DNA of 64,000 nt from Pseudobacter sp051955275. Lineage in GTDB: Bacteria > Bacteroidota > Bacteroidia > Chitinophagales > Chitinophagaceae. A program made the position numbers and the translations under genes. The stretch spans positions 1-64,000 of the forward strand of contig NZ_JBQCGW010000273.1 in the NCBI RefSeq assembly GCF_051955275.1, in the 5' to 3' direction. The notes under the pieces were generated by a model, which saw nothing but the letters and a program-made list of their open reading frames with translations, was not told the DNA's origin and did no database searches. Below are positions 43,583 to 51,768 of this stretch, in pieces (within the stretch, counting starts at the first letter, position 1; each line of letters begins with the position of its first letter).

Positions 43583-44851
43583 ATGACCATGAGATCCATT
43601 TTCATACCCCTCTTTATTGCTTCGGTCTTTATCGGAACAGCTGCCCAGGCTCAACTTGGTAAGAATGAGAAAAAGCTCGAAAAGCTGTACATAAAATATA
43701 AAGACACCTTCCGGCTGGGTGAACTCTACCTGGAGAACGGCCTGGTGAACGAAGGCAAGGCGTTGATAGAAAAGAAGATGATCGGAGGAAATTGCAGTTA
43801 TTGCCGTGAGAAACTGGATTATCTTCTTTACCGGAGCAATTTCCCGAAGGAAAAAAATATGGAGTATGACAGGGCGGTGGGGCTCATGGGACCTACGGCT
43901 GCACATTTCCCCGAAGCGATGGCAATATTCCATTCCCTGGATGCCGATGGAGCTTACCCGCTGGCCAGTTTTAATTTGTCGCAGCAGTTCGAGTCGGGCG
44001 CCTGGGCAACCCATAACTACGACTCTGCTGTACGCTATTGCCAACGGGCTGCCGATGGCGGATACCCGCCCGCCATGTACCGCCTGGCGGAATACTATTA
44101 TTACGGTGATGGCCATAAATACAGGAAATGTACACCGGCGCATGAAGGGGCCCTGGATTATGCAAAGGCGATATTCTGGTACAAGGAAGCTGCCGCCAAA
44201 GGCCATGGTGAAGCCATCACGCGCCTGGACCTGCTGCAGAAGGCAACGGACACAGCCGCCTTTGACAGAGCATTGCAGGCCTATCGCCAGGATGATTACA
44301 AAACTGCCTTGTATTGGTGGACCATTGTGGCAGATGGCAGCCAGAGTGCTGCGGCCTGCTTCAACGTTGGGCTGATCTACAACACCCAGGGGATCCCCCA
44401 GTATAATATCAACAGGGCTAAAGACTGGTTCGATAATGCCGGAAGCCTGGGCTTCGCAAAAGGGTATTTCATGGCAGGTGAAATGGTGAAGAAGATGGGA
44501 TACGGGAATTATGCCATGGAATATTATCAGAAGGCCGCCGATATGGGTTATCAACCTGCTGTTGCCGCCAAACAACAGATACAGGATTATGTGGATGCCG
44601 TACTCCGGCAGCGGCAAATAGATGCCCTTGCATACAACCGGTACGTGAATGAACAGTGGGACAAGAAGGCAGCCCATTCTTCCACCATCGTACAATCCAA
44701 TAATGAAAAACCCCGCACCTGGTGCTCTGCCTGCGCAGGGTCCGGCAGAACGCATACCACCATTTATGGCGGCGCCAGAGGAAAAGACGGGTCTACGGTA
44801 TTCGGACAGTACAGCCCTTGTTCTGCCTGCGGTGGAAAGGGATCGAAATAG
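43583..44851 (+). CDS. Exported Sel1-repeat protein with C-terminal CxxCxGxG motifs
   Basis: This 422-residue protein has a signal peptide (MTMRSIFIPLFIASVFIGTAAQA), several Sel1/TPR-like repeats (about 95-345; GGYPPAMYRLAEYYYYGDG, YAKAIFWYKEAAAKGHGEAI, INRAKDWFDNAGSLGFAKGYFMAGE, YAMEYYQKAADMGYQPAV) and a cysteine-rich tail. The tail has two DnaJ-like zinc-binding motifs, CSACAGSG (about 378-385) and CSACGGKG (about 413-420), and an isolated CSYC lies near residue 73. The combination of Sel1 repeats with a DnaJ-type cysteine tail in an exported protein is unusual. It is the last gene of the plus-strand operon and converges on the module B kinase gene. Role: probably a protein-binding scaffold. 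Confidence 0.85.
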   Translation: MTMRSIFIPLFIASVFIGTAAQAQLGKNEKKLEKLYIKYKDTFRLGELYLENGLVNEGKALIEKKMIGGNCSYCREKLDYLLYRSNFPKEKNMEYDRAVGLMGPTAAHFPEAMAIFHSLDADGAYPLASFNLSQQFESGAWATHNYDSAVRYCQRAADGGYPPAMYRLAEYYYYGDGHKYRKCTPAHEGALDYAKAIFWYKEAAAKGHGEAITRLDLLQKATDTAAFDRALQAYRQDDYKTALYWWTIVADGSQSAAACFNVGLIYNTQGIPQYNINRAKDWFDNAGSLGFAKGYFMAGEMVKKMGYGNYAMEYYQKAADMGYQPAVAAKQQIQDYVDAVLRQRQIDALAYNRYVNEQWDKKAAHSSTIVQSNNEKPRTWCSACAGSGRTHTTIYGGARGKDGSTVFGQYSPCSACGGKGSK

Positions 44852-44898
44852 TTCTGATGCTCAAAAAAGAATCATGGTTTGCGAACAATAAAGGATGA

Positions 44899-47800
44899 TC
44901 ATAGAAAATGAGGGTATCCTGGCGTTGCTGCATTCTCCTGAAGGCATTTAATATCCTTTGAGGTTAGCTTTATCGTAAAAACAGAACCTTTGCCTGGCTC
45001 TGAACTAACCTGCAGATCCCCTTCAATTCTATCCAGCATTTCCAGGATGATCACACTTCCCATCCGGCCGTTCTTTACCGCTTTATCCCTGTTCAGGAAA
45101 TTTTCGATCTGAAAATCATTCAGCCCTTTTCCTGTATCTGAAATCTGTATCTGCAAACCTTCCGGAATACCGGTGGCCTGTATACTGATGATGCCGTTCT
45201 CTGTATTCTTATTGGCGTTATCCACCAGGTTCCGCAGGATCAATACCAGTATTTCCTTGTCGGTATAACATCGGATATCCGTTTCCGTTATAGAGAACCT
45301 GTTATTGTTTATCTGTAAGATCTCTTTGAACAGGGATTCAATGTCTCTGAAGATCTCCTGCAGGGAGAAGGTTGTTTTTTTTACTTTGAAATGTTCCTGC
45401 TGGCTAGCGGCCCAGGAGAAGAACTGATCGGTGAAGCGGCCTAATTCTCCGATCAACTGGTTGATGCCGGTCACCTGCGCCAGGTTTTCTTCATTGCTGT
45501 TTTTCCAGTTCCTGACCAGTGTTTTTCCTGCCATACGCAAAGAGAACAGGGGCGACCTGATATCATGCAATACAGTGGCGATGATCTGTTCTTTTACGTG
45601 ATTGCTCTGTTTCAAAGCCGTTTCCGATTCCTCCAGTTGTTGAATGGCGGCATTCAGTTCTTCAGTTCTGAGCTTTACTATATTTTCGATCCTGATCTTC
45701 TCTTTTCTCAGCTTGCTCAATCGTCTTCTTGAATACAGGTATCCAAGGAAAATGATTAACAAAACTACTCCTCCGAAGAACCAGCCTGTCTGATAGAAAA
45801 AAGGGGTCACTTCTATTTTTAATGCAATGCCGGCATTGGGTGTGTTTTGGTCACTGCCTGCTTTGCGGAACATCAGTGTGTAATCGCCTGCAGGCAATGT
45901 ATTGATGGAAATGTCACCGGAAGAAGGCACCGGTATCCACTGGTCTGTGTCTTTACCGATCCTGTATTCCAGCTTCAGATCTTCCTTGTTCCCGAAGAAC
46001 GGACAGGCAACCTTGATATTCAAAGTCCGGAAATTGGGTTCCAGCCTGATGGCCTCACTGGTACTGGTCAACGCTGCGGGCTGTCCGTCAATAGACATTT
46101 CATCTATAAAGATCTGTTCCTGGGGGAACGCAGAAGAAAGCCGGTTTGGATAGAATTTTATCAGACCGTTAATGGATGGTAAAACCAGTGCACTGTCTTT
46201 CAGCCATTGGAAATTAGGATGTGCACCTCCATTGAATTCATTCGTTCTTAAGCCATTTGCGTTATTGAACGTAAAACAGAAAAACGATTTTGTTCTGCCT
46301 GTTACAAAATCCACCAGTGCATTGATCGCCACTTTGTACAAGCCATTATTGGTAGGTAGCCAGAAATTGCCATTGTTGTCTTCTATAAAGGAGTGAATGG
46401 AACTGAACGCTCCTCTGGGGCCAGGTGGCAGGGGATATGTTTCATTGGCTGCATATAAAAATGAGCCTTTGCCATCTGTGCCGATCCACAGCCTGTTTTG
46501 TTTGTCGAGATGAATATTTCTCACAGAAAAGGAATCAAGCACAGACCGTGAAAATGTGTGATCTTTTGCATGGTACCATTTTACCCCTTTGGTGGTTGCC
46601 AGCAGGAATTCTCCGTTTTTGAGCGGCATCAAGGCTATTGCCATGAAGTCAGCGGGAAATTTGTTCTGAGAGATAAGTTTTCCTTCCCTGGTTATTTTGT
46701 ATAAAGTAGTGTGTGTGCATAACAACAAAGAACCGTCTTCCATAACAGGCACAATGGACATCAGCCGGTTATCCAGCTGTAGAATGTTTTTGTCGATCAT
46801 CCCTGTTCTGGCATTGTAACGGCATAGTACAAAATCACGTTCATAATAGACTCTGTCCGCGCTATCTGTATACATAGCCCTGGTATGTATATTATCTAAA
46901 GGTGTATACCTTGAAGTATTATCACGATGCACTATTGCATTATGAACAATAATTTCATCTTCCGATGTTTTTCCGATAGCATAGTAATTTTCAGGGCCGG
47001 ATTCCGCGGGGATTTCAGGATAAATAAAATCAGGTACTTTGATGGTGAACAAACCCTGGGTGCCGGTCCCGATAAAATAGGTGTTAAGGTCCGGGCGATA
47101 AGCGATACTGAGGGGCATTTCCAGGTTGAGACGGCTGGCTACGCACCTGCTGATTACTTTTCCATTTGTATACCGGAGTTCATAAAGGTTTTCCCCGGCA
47201 TAAATAAAGGCGCCCTGCTCGCACCATAATGATTTAAATTGTCCTTTGAGAAAGTCTTTATCGGTGGCGATAGCCCCTTCGATCTGCCCATCTTTACCCT
47301 TACCGTTATCCCAGGTCTTTATCCGGTTGCCTGGCCAGATCTGTAAATAATAGTAATCGTTGAGCACCATGCTGCCAATGGGTTCCGTTTGATTGGGTGG
47401 CAGTTTTATGGCTTTGCGATTCCGGATATACCAGACATTGACTCCCTGGACAAGGTAGATGTCCCCGTTTTTAAGGCCTCCCGGGTTCTTTAGTTCAGGG
47501 AGAGTAATGTTTTTATAGATAGCCTTCCACAAACTGTCCAGTGTAGGGTTGATGGTAAGGTATCCTGAAGTAACGAAACTCATGCTCGTATCCGTGAGTA
47601 CAGGTAAAAAGGAATAGAGAGAGGAGGAGCCGTCAATTTTAATATTCTGGTAATCGAGCCCCTGTGCTATGATGGCCCCTGCGGTATCGGTCATCATGGC
47701 CGAGATCCTGGTACTTTTAAGTCCTTTTATGATATCACTTCCATAATACCTGAAATTGGTATTGTCGAACCTGACGATGCCCGATTCGGTAGACAGCCAG

Positions 47801-47991
47801 CAAAACCCACTCTTATCGAATTTGATAGCCTTTACGCTGTTCTGTGGTAATCCGTTTTCCGAATTGTACTGTCTGATTACATAGTTGTTCTTTTGGGAGA
47901 ATACTGCCTGCTGTAAAAAAAGGAAACAAAGGAATAGCAGACCGCTTTTCAGCAGCTTGTTTTGGTAAGAGCAGGAACTGGTCTTTTGCAT
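44899..47991 (-). CDS. Two-component propeller sensor histidine kinase (module B)
   Basis: This 1030-residue sensor kinase is laid out like the module A kinase: signal peptide or anchor (1-32), propeller repeats (about 36-620; SENGLPQNSVKAIKFDKSGFCWLS), a Y_Y_Y domain (about 665-735), a membrane segment (about 740-765, FFGGVVLLIIFLGYLYS), a coiled coil (about 770-805), the histidine in ATVLHDIRSPL (about 809) and an HATPase domain (N box NLVDNANKNTENG, G1 DTGKGLND). The G2 box reads GRMGSVII, not GLGLxI, as in module A. It has no fused receiver. Its partner is most likely the NarL-type regulator at 50733-51410, on the other side of the T9SS gene. The ligand is unknown. Confidence 0.93.
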   Translation of the reverse strand: MQKTSSCSYQNKLLKSGLLFLCFLFLQQAVFSQKNNYVIRQYNSENGLPQNSVKAIKFDKSGFCWLSTESGIVRFDNTNFRYYGSDIIKGLKSTRISAMMTDTAGAIIAQGLDYQNIKIDGSSSLYSFLPVLTDTSMSFVTSGYLTINPTLDSLWKAIYKNITLPELKNPGGLKNGDIYLVQGVNVWYIRNRKAIKLPPNQTEPIGSMVLNDYYYLQIWPGNRIKTWDNGKGKDGQIEGAIATDKDFLKGQFKSLWCEQGAFIYAGENLYELRYTNGKVISRCVASRLNLEMPLSIAYRPDLNTYFIGTGTQGLFTIKVPDFIYPEIPAESGPENYYAIGKTSEDEIIVHNAIVHRDNTSRYTPLDNIHTRAMYTDSADRVYYERDFVLCRYNARTGMIDKNILQLDNRLMSIVPVMEDGSLLLCTHTTLYKITREGKLISQNKFPADFMAIALMPLKNGEFLLATTKGVKWYHAKDHTFSRSVLDSFSVRNIHLDKQNRLWIGTDGKGSFLYAANETYPLPPGPRGAFSSIHSFIEDNNGNFWLPTNNGLYKVAINALVDFVTGRTKSFFCFTFNNANGLRTNEFNGGAHPNFQWLKDSALVLPSINGLIKFYPNRLSSAFPQEQIFIDEMSIDGQPAALTSTSEAIRLEPNFRTLNIKVACPFFGNKEDLKLEYRIGKDTDQWIPVPSSGDISINTLPAGDYTLMFRKAGSDQNTPNAGIALKIEVTPFFYQTGWFFGGVVLLIIFLGYLYSRRRLSKLRKEKIRIENIVKLRTEELNAAIQQLEESETALKQSNHVKEQIIATVLHDIRSPLFSLRMAGKTLVRNWKNSNEENLAQVTGINQLIGELGRFTDQFFSWAASQQEHFKVKKTTFSLQEIFRDIESLFKEILQINNNRFSITETDIRCYTDKEILVLILRNLVDNANKNTENGIISIQATGIPEGLQIQISDTGKGLNDFQIENFLNRDKAVKNGRMGSVIILEMLDRIEGDLQVSSEPGKGSVFTIKLTSKDIKCLQENAATPGYPHFL

Positions 47992-48105
47992 AGAATCAGG
48001 TAAAAATCCATCAAATATAAAGTTTTCACCTTAATGCGTGGAATAAGTGGGGATGGCCTTAGAATCAAGTGCTGATAACCGGGAACGCAGGCCTGTGGGC
48101 AAAGC

Positions 48106-48137
48106 AAAAAAATGGGGCCGGTGCCGGCCCCATTTTT
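48106..48137 (-). terminator. Rho-independent terminator after the module B surface protein
   Basis: A GC-rich stem (ATGGGGCC...GGCCCCAT, 48112-48133) with A and T runs on both sides lies just after the stop of the T9SS protein gene (48146, minus strand). On the minus strand a seven-T run follows. It separates this gene from the kinase gene. Confidence 0.85.
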
Positions 48138-48145
48138 ATACTGCA

Positions 48146-50701
48146 TTATTTCAGTTTTGAGATTTTATACGTTGAAGAAGAGCCGCCTGCAGAGACGATC
48201 ACAATATGATAGGTCCCCTGGGGCAGATCGGAAATACCGATACTGACCAACTGAGACCTGGTTTTTACCTGCTTTATCTTTCTGCCTGTTATATCGCAGA
48301 TCTGAATGGTTTCGTTACCGGTCAAACCCTGAACAGTGATGTTGCTGGTTGCCGGGTTCGGGTATACGGAAATGTTAGAAGCGTTCATTTTCACCTGCCT
48401 GATGGGGCTGTATTCCCACTTGCCGTTCAAGTCCAATTGCTTCAGCCGGTAGAAGTTGGCGCCACTGACCGGATTGGTATGTGTATAGCTGTAGTTGATG
48501 GGACTGGCGCTATTTCCTTCTGTCGCTTTGGATGCCTGGAAAGCGATGGTTTTCCAATGGCTGCCATCGGTAGAATATTCAATGTCAAAGCCGCGGTTAT
48601 TTGATTCGGAGCCCGTGGTCCAGTCAAGGACCACTGCTGCGCCTTGCTTTGATGCTTTGAAATCAGTCAGGTTCACCGGCAGGTTACAGGTGATATTGTA
48701 AACAACGGTATCGGAGCCGGTACATCCTCCTAAAGGAGTTGTAATATTCCATGCAAATCTATACTGGCCCAAAACATCCAGCCCATTGGCTGTAGTGGAA
48801 AGGCTGCCTGGAGATGCAATGGTTGGACTAGCCCCGGCGGGACCATCTACTACTGTCCAAATACCCGTACCGGAACCAGTTGCATTTCCCAAAAGTGGTA
48901 CTGACTGTGTACAGCCTGTCAGGCCGGAACCTGCATTCGCGCTGATTTTCTCTTCCACATGTATTGTAAAGGTACCAGTCAATGAGGCGCCACTGCAACC
49001 ATACTCTGCCGCCAGTATCGGACCAGCGCCCGGGCCATTCGTTGCAGTGATGCTGAATACATAATCCCCTGGCTTGTTGAGATTGGAAATAGTGGTACTG
49101 GTACTGGTAAGACTGCGCAAACTTGTGGAAGTGTAAGCAGGAGTGGCAGAGCCAGCAGGTTTGGATACTACAGCAAAATTGTAATAGCCGCCAAATTCCT
49201 GCAAATAGCTTGTATTCACAGCTCCTTTGTAAACCGCTGGAAGTGGAACAGTGGCTGATATTGCAGCTCCTGAGGCTATATAGCACGCGCTGACATCCGG
49301 CACTACGGGGCTCGTCCGTCCGTTATCGGAGATATGAATAAAATAAGACTGGCTTACCTCACAAGCTCCATTGGAGGTAGATACAGAAAATGAATAGGTT
49401 CCAACCTGCCATCCTCCTGCGGGAGGTGTTACAGTAACCATCCGGTCGCGGGTTCCGGCGCCGGACAATGCAATTGCAGGCGCTCCTCCCGGCGGAGTGA
49501 TACCTCTGTTGGTTACTGTAGTAACTACAGTTGCGGGATCTGCCGGATCGATACTGAAATAAAATGTTTCCGGGGCAGTGGTTCCTGCCTTGCTGTTGCA
49601 ATGGATCTCTCCTCCTGAACCAACATTGGAATAAATCGTCAATTGCTCAGGAGCGCCATGTCCGGCCGGTTGAAAATTAACGATATGTGGCTTGGTGCCG
49701 GTAAAATTATAGGTCAAAGTGGGTGTTGTATGAGTGCCGCAACTGTTGGTTACCGTTAGCTGGAACTGATAGGATCCCGGAATATTGGCGCCTGTAAGGA
49801 AGAGCCTTCCTTCATCACTGATACGGTCAAACGTAAGGTTCGCGCCAGCCGGCTGGCTGATCACATTGATCGATACTGTAGTTCCTGAACCGGCGGAGCC
49901 TGAAGTATTGGTGTAGCTTGTTGTCAGTATAGGGGAACCGGCAGATACAAAAATAACCGCCTGGTTGTCCCCTGCATCCCGGCAGACGGTTGAGGTGGCA
50001 GTATATACGAGAACAGGATTCGGAACGAACCTTACAATGGTGGTATCCTCGTAAGTACAGGTATTATCGGCCGAGGTGATCCTTAAAATAGCATAATAAG
50101 CCGGGTCAATCGTATGATTGGCTTTATTGATCAGTGAAAAAACAGGAGTGGCGGTAGTGGTATTGTTAAAGGCGGAATTGGTATTGACAAACGTACTATA
50201 CCTGTTCCAGGAATAGATATTCACTGCCCTCCAGCTACCCGTATAGCCGGCAGGTATCACACCTGCCAATGGTGTTGTGCCCACCGTTGCGCATACAGTG
50301 GTGATGTCCGGGCCCGCAGTAAAGCTTGCCGGGCGGGGATGGGCTGTGACAGTGACCGTTGAAATGGCGGTGCCGGTGCCGCAGCTTCGGGAAAGCTGGA
50401 ACACATAGTTGCCATCAACAGTCATGCCGGTGACATTTGTTACCAGGGTATTGGGGGAAATGATTGCAGGAACTACGGGGCCGGATATAAAGGTCCAGGT
50501 GGGCGTTCCGGGACCGATGGTGCCGCTTTCTGTTCCTGTCAGGGTGGTGGAAGATCCGCAGACGGTGGCATTTCCGCCGGCATTTATAGAGCAATTCTGG
50601 GCAAGGGAGGTTGAAGCAAATAAACTGAAGAAGATGAGTAAAAGTGCTGAAATTGTTTGTTTTAAAAATGTTGTTTTTGAATGTGCTTTCTTCGTAAGCA
50701 T
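48146..50701 (-). CDS. T9SS type A surface protein with PKD/Ig-like repeats (module B)
   Basis: This 851-residue exported protein is read from the ATG at 50701 (MLTKKAHSKTTFLKQTISALLLIFFSLFASTSLAQ); upstream ATGs at 50743 and 50794 would overlap the response regulator gene. The mature part has several PKD/Ig-like repeats (for example TVCGSSTTLTGTESGTIGPGTPTWTFISG, GLTGCTQSVPLLGNATGSGTGIWTVVDGPAG). A fibronectin-like part follows (LPVNLTDFKASKQGAAVVLDWTTGSE...NFYRLKQLD) and a type A sorting domain closes the protein (SVYPNPATSNITVQGL, QICDITGRKIK, GTYHIVIVSAGGSSSTYKI). It is probably a surface adhesin or matrix protein. It sits between the regulator and kinase genes of module B on the same strand. 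Confidence 0.9.
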   Translation of the reverse strand: MLTKKAHSKTTFLKQTISALLLIFFSLFASTSLAQNCSINAGGNATVCGSSTTLTGTESGTIGPGTPTWTFISGPVVPAIISPNTLVTNVTGMTVDGNYVFQLSRSCGTGTAISTVTVTAHPRPASFTAGPDITTVCATVGTTPLAGVIPAGYTGSWRAVNIYSWNRYSTFVNTNSAFNNTTTATPVFSLINKANHTIDPAYYAILRITSADNTCTYEDTTIVRFVPNPVLVYTATSTVCRDAGDNQAVIFVSAGSPILTTSYTNTSGSAGSGTTVSINVISQPAGANLTFDRISDEGRLFLTGANIPGSYQFQLTVTNSCGTHTTPTLTYNFTGTKPHIVNFQPAGHGAPEQLTIYSNVGSGGEIHCNSKAGTTAPETFYFSIDPADPATVVTTVTNRGITPPGGAPAIALSGAGTRDRMVTVTPPAGGWQVGTYSFSVSTSNGACEVSQSYFIHISDNGRTSPVVPDVSACYIASGAAISATVPLPAVYKGAVNTSYLQEFGGYYNFAVVSKPAGSATPAYTSTSLRSLTSTSTTISNLNKPGDYVFSITATNGPGAGPILAAEYGCSGASLTGTFTIHVEEKISANAGSGLTGCTQSVPLLGNATGSGTGIWTVVDGPAGASPTIASPGSLSTTANGLDVLGQYRFAWNITTPLGGCTGSDTVVYNITCNLPVNLTDFKASKQGAAVVLDWTTGSESNNRGFDIEYSTDGSHWKTIAFQASKATEGNSASPINYSYTHTNPVSGANFYRLKQLDLNGKWEYSPIRQVKMNASNISVYPNPATSNITVQGLTGNETIQICDITGRKIKQVKTRSQLVSIGISDLPQGTYHIVIVSAGGSSSTYKISKLK

Positions 50702-50732
50702 GTGGATAGCATTGATATGGTGACGGTAGGTA

Positions 50733-51410
50733 TCATAATTCATCCAGTTGAATGATCCCGTTCTGCAATGCAAATTTGATAACCCCTGCAACATTCCTGG
50801 CCCCGATACGTCTGGTTATACTGCTCCGGTATTGCTCCACGGTACGTTCGGAAAGGTATAAATGACTACTTATCTCTTTGGTGGTCATTTGCCGGCATAA
50901 TAATTTTATCAGCTCAAGTTCCTTTCCTGAGAATTTTGTGTTTGCTATGAGATGTCTGATGGTATGGTCTTCATCAGCGCTGGAAAAACGGTTAAGTATA
51001 TGTGTACGGGCCTCACTGCAGAAATAATCCCGCCCCTCCATCAATACATGAATGGCCCGTATGAAATCATCGTCATTCTCTTTTTTTATCACATAACCAT
51101 TGATGCCGGATTGAAACATCTTCACGATCTTTTCGGCGGAGTAGGTATAGGTGTAGGCCAGCAACCTGGCTGAAGGGATTTTGTATCTCAGCTCGCGCAC
51201 CAGGATCTCTCCGGTAGTGTCCGGAAGGGAATAGTCCACGATGATCAGTTTAGGGAAATGTTGCAGGGCTTTACTCATGCCGCTTGCTCCGTCATGAGCC
51301 ATGTAAAAATTTTCAAATAGATCTCCTATCAACAATTTTATTCCATTGGCCACCATCTTATGATCATCTATGACTAATACTGAATTGTATTTTGCCTGTT
51401 TATTTTCCAT
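50733..51410 (-). CDS. NarL/FixJ-type response regulator (module B)
   Basis: This 225-residue response regulator has a receiver domain (1-125) with the VIDDH pocket, phospho-acceptor D59 (IIVDYSLPD), the YTYTYS switch and K in VIKKEND. A LuxR-type helix-turn-helix follows (about 155-215; SGKELELIKLLCRQMTTKEISSHLYLSERTVEQYRSSITRRIGA). The ATG at 51410 (MENKQAKY) is used; the ATG at 51440 would add 10 residues. A TAGATTTG -7-like element (51460-51467, minus strand) lies close upstream. It is divergent from the 2109-residue T9SS protein gene. It probably takes phosphate from the module B kinase and may control the neighbouring surface proteins. Confidence 0.92.
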   Translation of the reverse strand: MENKQAKYNSVLVIDDHKMVANGIKLLIGDLFENFYMAHDGASGMSKALQHFPKLIIVDYSLPDTTGEILVRELRYKIPSARLLAYTYTYSAEKIVKMFQSGINGYVIKKENDDDFIRAIHVLMEGRDYFCSEARTHILNRFSSADEDHTIRHLIANTKFSGKELELIKLLCRQMTTKEISSHLYLSERTVEQYRSSITRRIGARNVAGVIKFALQNGIIQLDEL

Positions 51411-51459
51411 TCTTCTGGGATGATATTTGTTTAATGCCATGAGGGAGTGCCGGCCCGGG

Positions 51460-51467
51460 CAAATCTA
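51460..51467 (-). promoter_or_regulatory. Possible -7 element of the module B regulator gene
   Basis: On the minus strand TAGATTTG fits the TAnnTTTG consensus and lies 20 bases before the ATG at 51440 and 50 bases before that at 51410. A correctly spaced -33 TTG is not seen. Confidence 0.3.
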
Positions 51468-51484
51468 ATGAATTAACAATATGA

Positions 51485-51686
51485 ATACCTGTAGTATATA
51501 ATTTATTGAATAGGGGAATTGAGGAACTACTATACCCCCTTTCTCTTCTTTTTTGCAACAGGCGCCTGCCAAACCAGCTCCATCAACCGGTTCCGGAACT
51601 TTAAGAGATAGTATCTATCTGTTTATAAGGGTTTACTATTACCGGGATTGTTCAATCACCAGCTTCAGGTATTACTGTATCTGAAA
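51485..51686. promoter_or_regulatory. Divergent regulatory region with motifs shared with 31.7 kb
   Basis: The gap of about 350 bases between the response regulator gene (minus) and the 2109-residue T9SS protein gene (plus) contains ATACCTGTAGTA (51485-51496) and CAGGTAT-TACT-GTATCTGAAA (51666-51686). Both match parts of 31757-31785 in the other T9SS upstream region. A GGGG...CCCC pair (51513-51539) also spans a 16-base or longer loop here. No ORF is convincing in the gap. Confidence 0.45.
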
Positions 51687-51768
51687 GCAGGTGCTCATAA
51701 TATGAGTAGTTTTAATACGAAATCAAATACGGACGGTTATCCATTTTCCTTTCTAATTCCATCATCTT

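Noticed and set aside
43412..44755. A 447-codon open frame on the minus strand opposite the Sel1-repeat gene
   Set aside because: The plus strand encodes a clear signal peptide, Sel1 repeats and cysteine motifs. The minus-strand reading has no family features and is a mirror of codon bias.
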